Shown: positions 58,944 to 64,000 of the stretch, in pieces
Layout of the letters: every line of letters starts with the position of its first letter
Numbering within the stretch: position 1 is the stretch's first letter
Assembly: GCA_027257055.1 (NCBI GenBank)
Contig: JAPVLO010000522.1
Location: 1,302,001-1,366,000 of the forward strand
DNA length: 64,000 nucleotides
Reading direction: 5' to 3'
Source: Cephalopachus bancanus
Taxonomy: Eukaryota > Chordata > Mammalia > Primates > Tarsiidae
The notes under the pieces: model-generated
Told to the model about the DNA's origin: nothing
The model's database searches: none
The model's input: the letters and a program-made list of their open reading frames with translations, nothing else
Program-made: the position numbers and the translations under genes

Positions 58944-60070
58944 ACAAGAAAAAGAACAACGTGCCACTTAAGGTGGTAGAGCCTTGGAAAAAATCTGGTG
59001 ATTCCAGGAAGTTCTAAAAGAAAGTCTGGAAGATAAACTGGGAAAATGTCTGCCAAAAATATTGAAGGAAGTAACCATGAATGAGATGTAGGTAACCTTC
59101 TGTGAAGAAAATGGATTGTCTGTGGAGGACTCTTCCTCCACTAAATTGTGGTTCTTTCCTCCTTGACCTCCCCTGATGTCTCCATTTCATTTTTTACCTT
59201 CACAATGTCATGAGGCTACATCTCACATGGCAGGTTTGGATTCACACCTCTGTGACCTGATGCTTTGCTTCACTTTCATGTAATACATTCTTCTTTATTT
59301 CTAGCTCATATTTCCTGATGTGTGCTGGGGATTATCTCTTCAGCTCATGACATGGAACTTGGTTGAAATGACTGAATAAATGGAAAGAATCAATTTCTTG
59401 CCCAGAAAAAATTACCCCTAAACGATGTCCTAGCACTAGTCACTCTTCATCAAATGCTGCCTTTAACATTTATCTTGAAATGTCATCACTGAAATAAGTA
59501 CACAGGTGTCTCAAGGAACAACTCAGTGGTTTACTGATAATCGAGCTCTCTAAAAAGTAATTTCTATGAAAACTTGATTTGTGGCATTTGCCTATTACCG
59601 TGTTGTAAAGATTACCTTTGTGGCCAGAATCATCGTGCCAATGTGACATCACTGAATGATGAATTTTGGGAAGTCATGGACAGAATATTTCTTCTTAAGT
59701 GTGTATGGGACACAGCTTATCTCTGTGATATACTTGATGTTCAACATACTACATTTTATTTAAACGTTTTGATAATTTTTGTCTCATTTTTTATGGTGCA
59801 GTGTTAATAAAATTGTGATACCATAATTATAGCATGGTGGAGTAATATCAATTTTGAAGACACAATTGAGCAAGTACAATTTTAGTACATTACTATTAGA
59901 AATAGAAATTATGTTAATTAATTAATGAAGTGGATTTCAATTATCACACTAACAGGAAGAGTCACACAGATATGAGTGTTAAATACAAGCCTTACAAAAA
60001 AATTGTACCTATTTACCAGACCACATTGACAACTTTGATGGGACTGCTGCTCTTATTAGTCAAAAGTTTT
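58944..60070. other. 3' flank of the LILRA-like tail, no gene recognised
   Basis: May contain 3' UTR sequence: 'gaataaatgg' at about 59373 includes aataaa. Open frames are short and unrecognised. Confidence 0.4.
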
Positions 60071-60075
60071 TTTTA

Positions 60076-60150
60076 TGGTATATATATACATATATATGTA
60101 TATATATATATACCATACATATATACATATATATGTATATATATATATTA
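60076..60150 (+). repeat. (TATATACA)n / (TA)n repeat
   Basis: About 75 bases of alternating 'tatatatacata' and 'tatgta' units beside the L1 3' end. Confidence 0.95.
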
Positions 60151-63100
60151 TTTATTTTAAAGATGTGGAGTACAATTCAGGGATTGGAATACAAACATTG
60201 ATTATGCAGGTACCCTTGTTGATGAGGTGTGGCCCTCCCACTCCTAGAAGTTTCCATCAACTATCAATCCCACCTTCCATGGCAGTTTCCCACTACTGAA
60301 CATCCATTCTTATAGTATTATGATAATTGTTAATTGTCTACTTATGAGTGAGACCATATGATACTCTGTTCTTTGTTTCTGAGATATATCGCTGAGTATG
60401 ATCAACTCTAAGTCCATCCAAGTTGCTGCAAAGTCCATACGTTTGTCCTTATTTATGGCTACATAAAATTCCATTGTGTATATGTACTATATTTTAAAAT
60501 CCAATCCACCTTCTATGGGCAATATGATTGGTTCCATATTTTAGTATTGTGAATAGAGCTGCAACAAACATGCGTGTTCAGGTACCTTTTTTGTAGAATG
60601 ATTTGAGTTCCTCCAGGTATATTGCCAATAGGGGAATTGCTGGATCATATGGAAGGTCAATTTCTAGTGCTTTCAGGAATCACCACACTGTCTTCCAAAG
60701 AGGTTACACTAGTTTACATTCCCACCAGCAGTGTAGAAGCATTCCTTTTTTCTCCACATCCTCATCAGCATCTGTTGTTGTTTGTTTTATTAGTGATGGC
60801 CATTCTTACTGGGGTTAGGTGGTATCTCAATGTGGTTTTGATTTGCATTTCTCTGACGATGAATGAGGCTGAGCACTTTTTCATGTGTTTGTTGGTTGTC
60901 CATATATCTTCTTCTGAGAAGTGTCTATTCATGTTTTTTGCCCAATTTTTAAAGGGGTTATTTGTTTTTCTCCTTTCAGCGCATTTGAGTTCCTTGTAGA
61001 TCCTAGATGTTAGGTCTTTGTCAGATATACAGTTGGCTAATATCTTTTCCCATTCTGTGGGCTGTCTCCCTGCTCTCTTGAAGGTTTCTTTTGCTTTGCA
61101 GAAGCGCATTAGTTTGAGAGGTCCCACTTGTCTATCTTGTTTCTTAAGATATGAGCATTAAGGTTTCTGAATAGCACTGGTTGCCAGTTCAAGTTTCCAT
61201 AAGATTGCATCCTGTGTCTTCTAAGTTTCTTATAGTTTTAGGTTTTACCTCTAGGTCTTTGATCCATTTAGAGTTAATTTTTGTGTATGGTGATAGGTAG
61301 GGGTCCTGTTTCAATCTTCTGCATGTGATCAGCTAGTTTCCCCAGCATCATTTATTGAATCCATTCTCCTCTCCCCTGTGGTTGTTGTTGGAGGCTATGT
61401 CAAAGATGAGTTGGTTGGGAAATTGAGGCTTTGCTTCTAGAATCTCTATCCTGCTCCATTGGTCTATGTGCCTGTTCTTGAACCAATACCAGGCTGTTTT
61501 GATGTAGCCTTATAGTAAAGTTTGAAGTCTGGAAGTGTGATGCCGCCTACTTTGTTCCTTTTGCTAAGGATTGCTTTTGCTATTTGTGGTCATTTAAGTT
61601 TCCATATGAATTTCTGTATTGTCATTTCCAGGCCCAAGAAGAATGATGTTGGTAACTTAATGGGTATTGCATTGAATCTGTAGACTGCCTTTGGCAGGAT
61701 GGACATTTTAACAATGTAGATTCTTCCTATCTATGAGCATGGAATATATTTCCATTTGTTTGTGTCTTCTGGGATTTCCTCGAACAGTGTTTTGTACTTC
61801 TCATTGCAACAGACTTTCACTACTCTGGTTAGGGAGATGCCTATGTATTTCTTCTTCTTTTTTTGGCTATTGTGAATGGGATTTTGCTTTTAATTTGGGT
61901 CTCTGTCTGCTTGTTATTGGTGTGTAGGGAAGCAATTGTCTTTTGCACATTTATTTTGTACTCTGATACTTTTTCAAAGTCCTTTATCAGTGCAAGAAAT
62001 TTTTTGATAGATTCTCTTGGATTTTCAAGGTATAGGATCATATCAGCAAAGACAGATAACTTGATTTCCACTTTTCCTATTTGAGTACCCAGATTCCCCT
62101 CTTTTGTCTAATTGCCCGAGCTAGGAATTCCAACACAATGTTTAACAAGAGGGGTGAGAGTGGGAAAACTTTTCTTGTTCCAGTTTTCAGGGAAAATGTT
62201 TATAGTTTCCATTCATTTAGAAATATGTTAGTTGTGAGTTTATCATAAATGGCATCAACTGTTTTTAGATATGCTCCTTCTATACCTAGGTATTTGAGGG
62301 TTTTTATTAAAAAGGGATGCTGAATTTATCAAAAGCTTTTTCTGCTTCTAATATTATCATGTGGTTCTTGTTTTTACATCTGTTGATGTATTTAATTATA
62401 TTTATAGTCTTGGGAATGTTGAACCAGCCCTGCATCCTGGGAATGAAGCCTACTTTGTCATGTTGGATGATTGTTGAGATGTGTTTTTGGATTGGATTTG
62501 CTAGAATCTTATTGAGGATTTCTGTATCTATGTACATAAGGGATATTGGCCTGTAGTTCTCTTTTTTGGTTGGATCTTTACCCGTTTGGGTATCAGTGTG
62601 ATGTTAACTTCATAAAACAATTTGGAGAGAATTCTTCTCAATTGCTGGAAATACTTTCAATAGTATAAGTATCATTCCTTCTAGTACGTTTTGCAGAATT
62701 CTATTGGAAAGCAATCTGGTCCAGGAATTTTTTTGTAGGTAGTATTTGTATGACAGAGTCAATTTCCTGGGTTGTTATTGGTCTATTTAGTGTCTCAATG
62801 TCCTCTTGTTTCAGCCTGGGGAGGTTGTGTGGTATCAGAAAGTCCTCCATTTCATTTAGGTTAAGTTTGCTTCCATACACAGTAATCTCTGATAATCTAT
62901 TGTGTTCTTTTTGGGTCAGTTGTAATTTGATCTTTTGTATTTCTGATTGTGTTTACTTGGGCTTTTTCTCACTTTTTCTTGGTCATTCTGGCTAGGAGTC
63001 CATGAATCTTGTTAATTCTTTCAAAAAACCAGATTTTTGTGTTGATATTTTTGATGATACTTTTGTCTTCTATGTCCTGTATTTGGGTTCTTATTTCTGT

Positions 63101-64000
63101 GATTTGGATTCTTCTGCTAAAGTTGGGGTTTTGGTGATCTTCTCATTCCAGTTCCATTAGGTGATTTGTTAGGCTCTCCACTTGTGATCTTTCCATTTTC
63201 TTGATGTGTGCTCATAGGGATATAAATTCCCCTCTTTGAACTTCTTTCATGGCATTCCAGAAGATTTGGTAAGATATTTTTTCATTTTCATTTGTTTCCA
63301 GGAATCTTTTAATTTATTCTTTGATTTCAGTGATGACCCAGTAGTTGTTCAGCATAATGTTAAGTGCCTGTGTCTTTGTGGGCTTTGGAAAATTTTTTTG
63401 GTGTTGATATTTATTTTTATTCCACTGTGGTCTGAGAATGTGCATGGCAAGATTTCAGCCTTATGGAATTTGTTTATGCTTGATTGATCGCCATTAATGC
63501 AATCGATCTTGGAGTGTGTTTTATGTAGTAATGAGTAGAAAGTATATTCTGTGATTGTTAGGAGAATAATCTGTAGGTATCAATTAAGTCCAATTGATAG
63601 AGTGTCATGATTAAGTTCTGGATCACCTTGTTGACTTTTTTTTGCCTCTTTGAGCTATCTAGGACTGTTTATGGGGTATTCAAGTCCCCTGCTATAATGG
63701 TGTTGGAGTCAATATCTTTTTTTAGTTTACTTCGTAGTTGCTTTATAAATGTCAGTGCTCCTGTGTTGGGTGTATATATGTTTAGGATGGATATTTCTTG
63801 TTGATGCACTGAACCTTTTATCATTATGTAGTGTCCTTTTACATGTTTTTAAAATTTTGATAGCTGAAAGATTGTTTTGTTTGATATTAAGATTGCAACT
63901 CCTGCCTTGTTTTGTGATGCATTTACTTGGAAGTTCATTTTCCATCCTTTATCTTTGAGTCTGTGTGTGTCCCACGTAGTGAGATGAGTATCTTGGATGC
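60151..64000 (-). mobile_element. L1, antisense, 3' end to endonuclease region, cut by window edge
   Basis: Starts at the L1 terminus ('tattttaaagatgtggagta'), then 3' UTR, ORF2 C-terminus (minus piece 60765-61127), RT (61841-62071, 62307-62537) and endonuclease-proximal sequence to the end of the window (63727-63945). Many frameshifts. No nested insert seen, so the longest uninterrupted L1 here (3.85 kb). Confidence 0.93.

Noticed and set aside
60603..60999. Plus-strand open frames of 70-125 codons over the L1 regions (also 1462-1812, 19721-20254, 44111-44383)
   Set aside because: They are antisense shadows of L1 ORF2; their hydrophobic content comes from T-rich complement of A-rich L1.

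Overview
The window reads as nuclear DNA of a non-anthropoid primate. It is AT-rich and crowded with 7SL-derived dimeric Alu SINEs and long L1 LINE fragments. Mammalian single-copy family remnants sit between them: a vomeronasal V1R receptor, LILR/KIR-type immunoglobulin exons and a CRIPT retropseudogene. The Alus end in 'gagactccaactca' with a 'caataaatcaaaaa' linker, and the L1 3' ends read 'ctttaaaataaaa'. Both differ from the human forms and from the usual lemur and galago Alus as I know them, so aye-aye or tarsier are candidates; the species call is inference only. V1R plus LILR sequence suggests the neighbourhood of the leukocyte receptor complex (human 19q13.4).

Layout. 1-4.15 kb: a betaretrovirus-like LTR between two antisense L1 pieces. 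4.2-7.3 kb: an old Alu, old LINE sequence and a CRIPT processed pseudogene. 7.4-9.4 kb: a decayed LILR/KIR-type Ig exon. 11.2-12.0 kb: a V1R pseudogene. 12.5-14.0 kb: old ERV-L-like sequence. 14-27 kb: Alus, L1 3' ends, a mariner copy and a nested L1/L1/Alu stack. 27.0-27.95 kb: one intact V1R gene, the only complete host open reading frame I trust. 28.1-29.2 kb: an old L1 split by a second mariner-like copy. 31.7-33.9 kb: a LILR-like pseudogene with two signal-peptide exons and Ig domains D1-D4 in order. 36.1-56.1 kb: a very large nested retrotransposon block (several L1s inside one another, Alus, an ERV-derived stretch and a solo LTR). 58.6-58.95 kb: a LILRA-type stem exon and transmembrane/tail exon. 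60.1-64 kb: a long antisense L1 running off the window.

The host content is small. There is one probable pheromone receptor gene, a truncated paralogue 15.5 kb upstream that shares its 5' flank (a local duplication), and LILR-family pieces. The 31.7-33.9 kb exons and the 58.6-58.9 kb exons are on the same strand and complementary in content, so they may be the two ends of one LILRA-like pseudogene whose intron was inflated by about 20 kb of retrotransposons. I see no bacterial-type system, CRISPR array or operon, and no clear undescribed system. The most unusual items are the inflated LILR locus, a transmembrane Arg-to-His change in its tail exon, tandem monomer-like units in a primate L1 5' UTR, and an LTR whose flanks do not match. 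Repeat boundaries without target-site duplications are good to roughly 10-50 bases.
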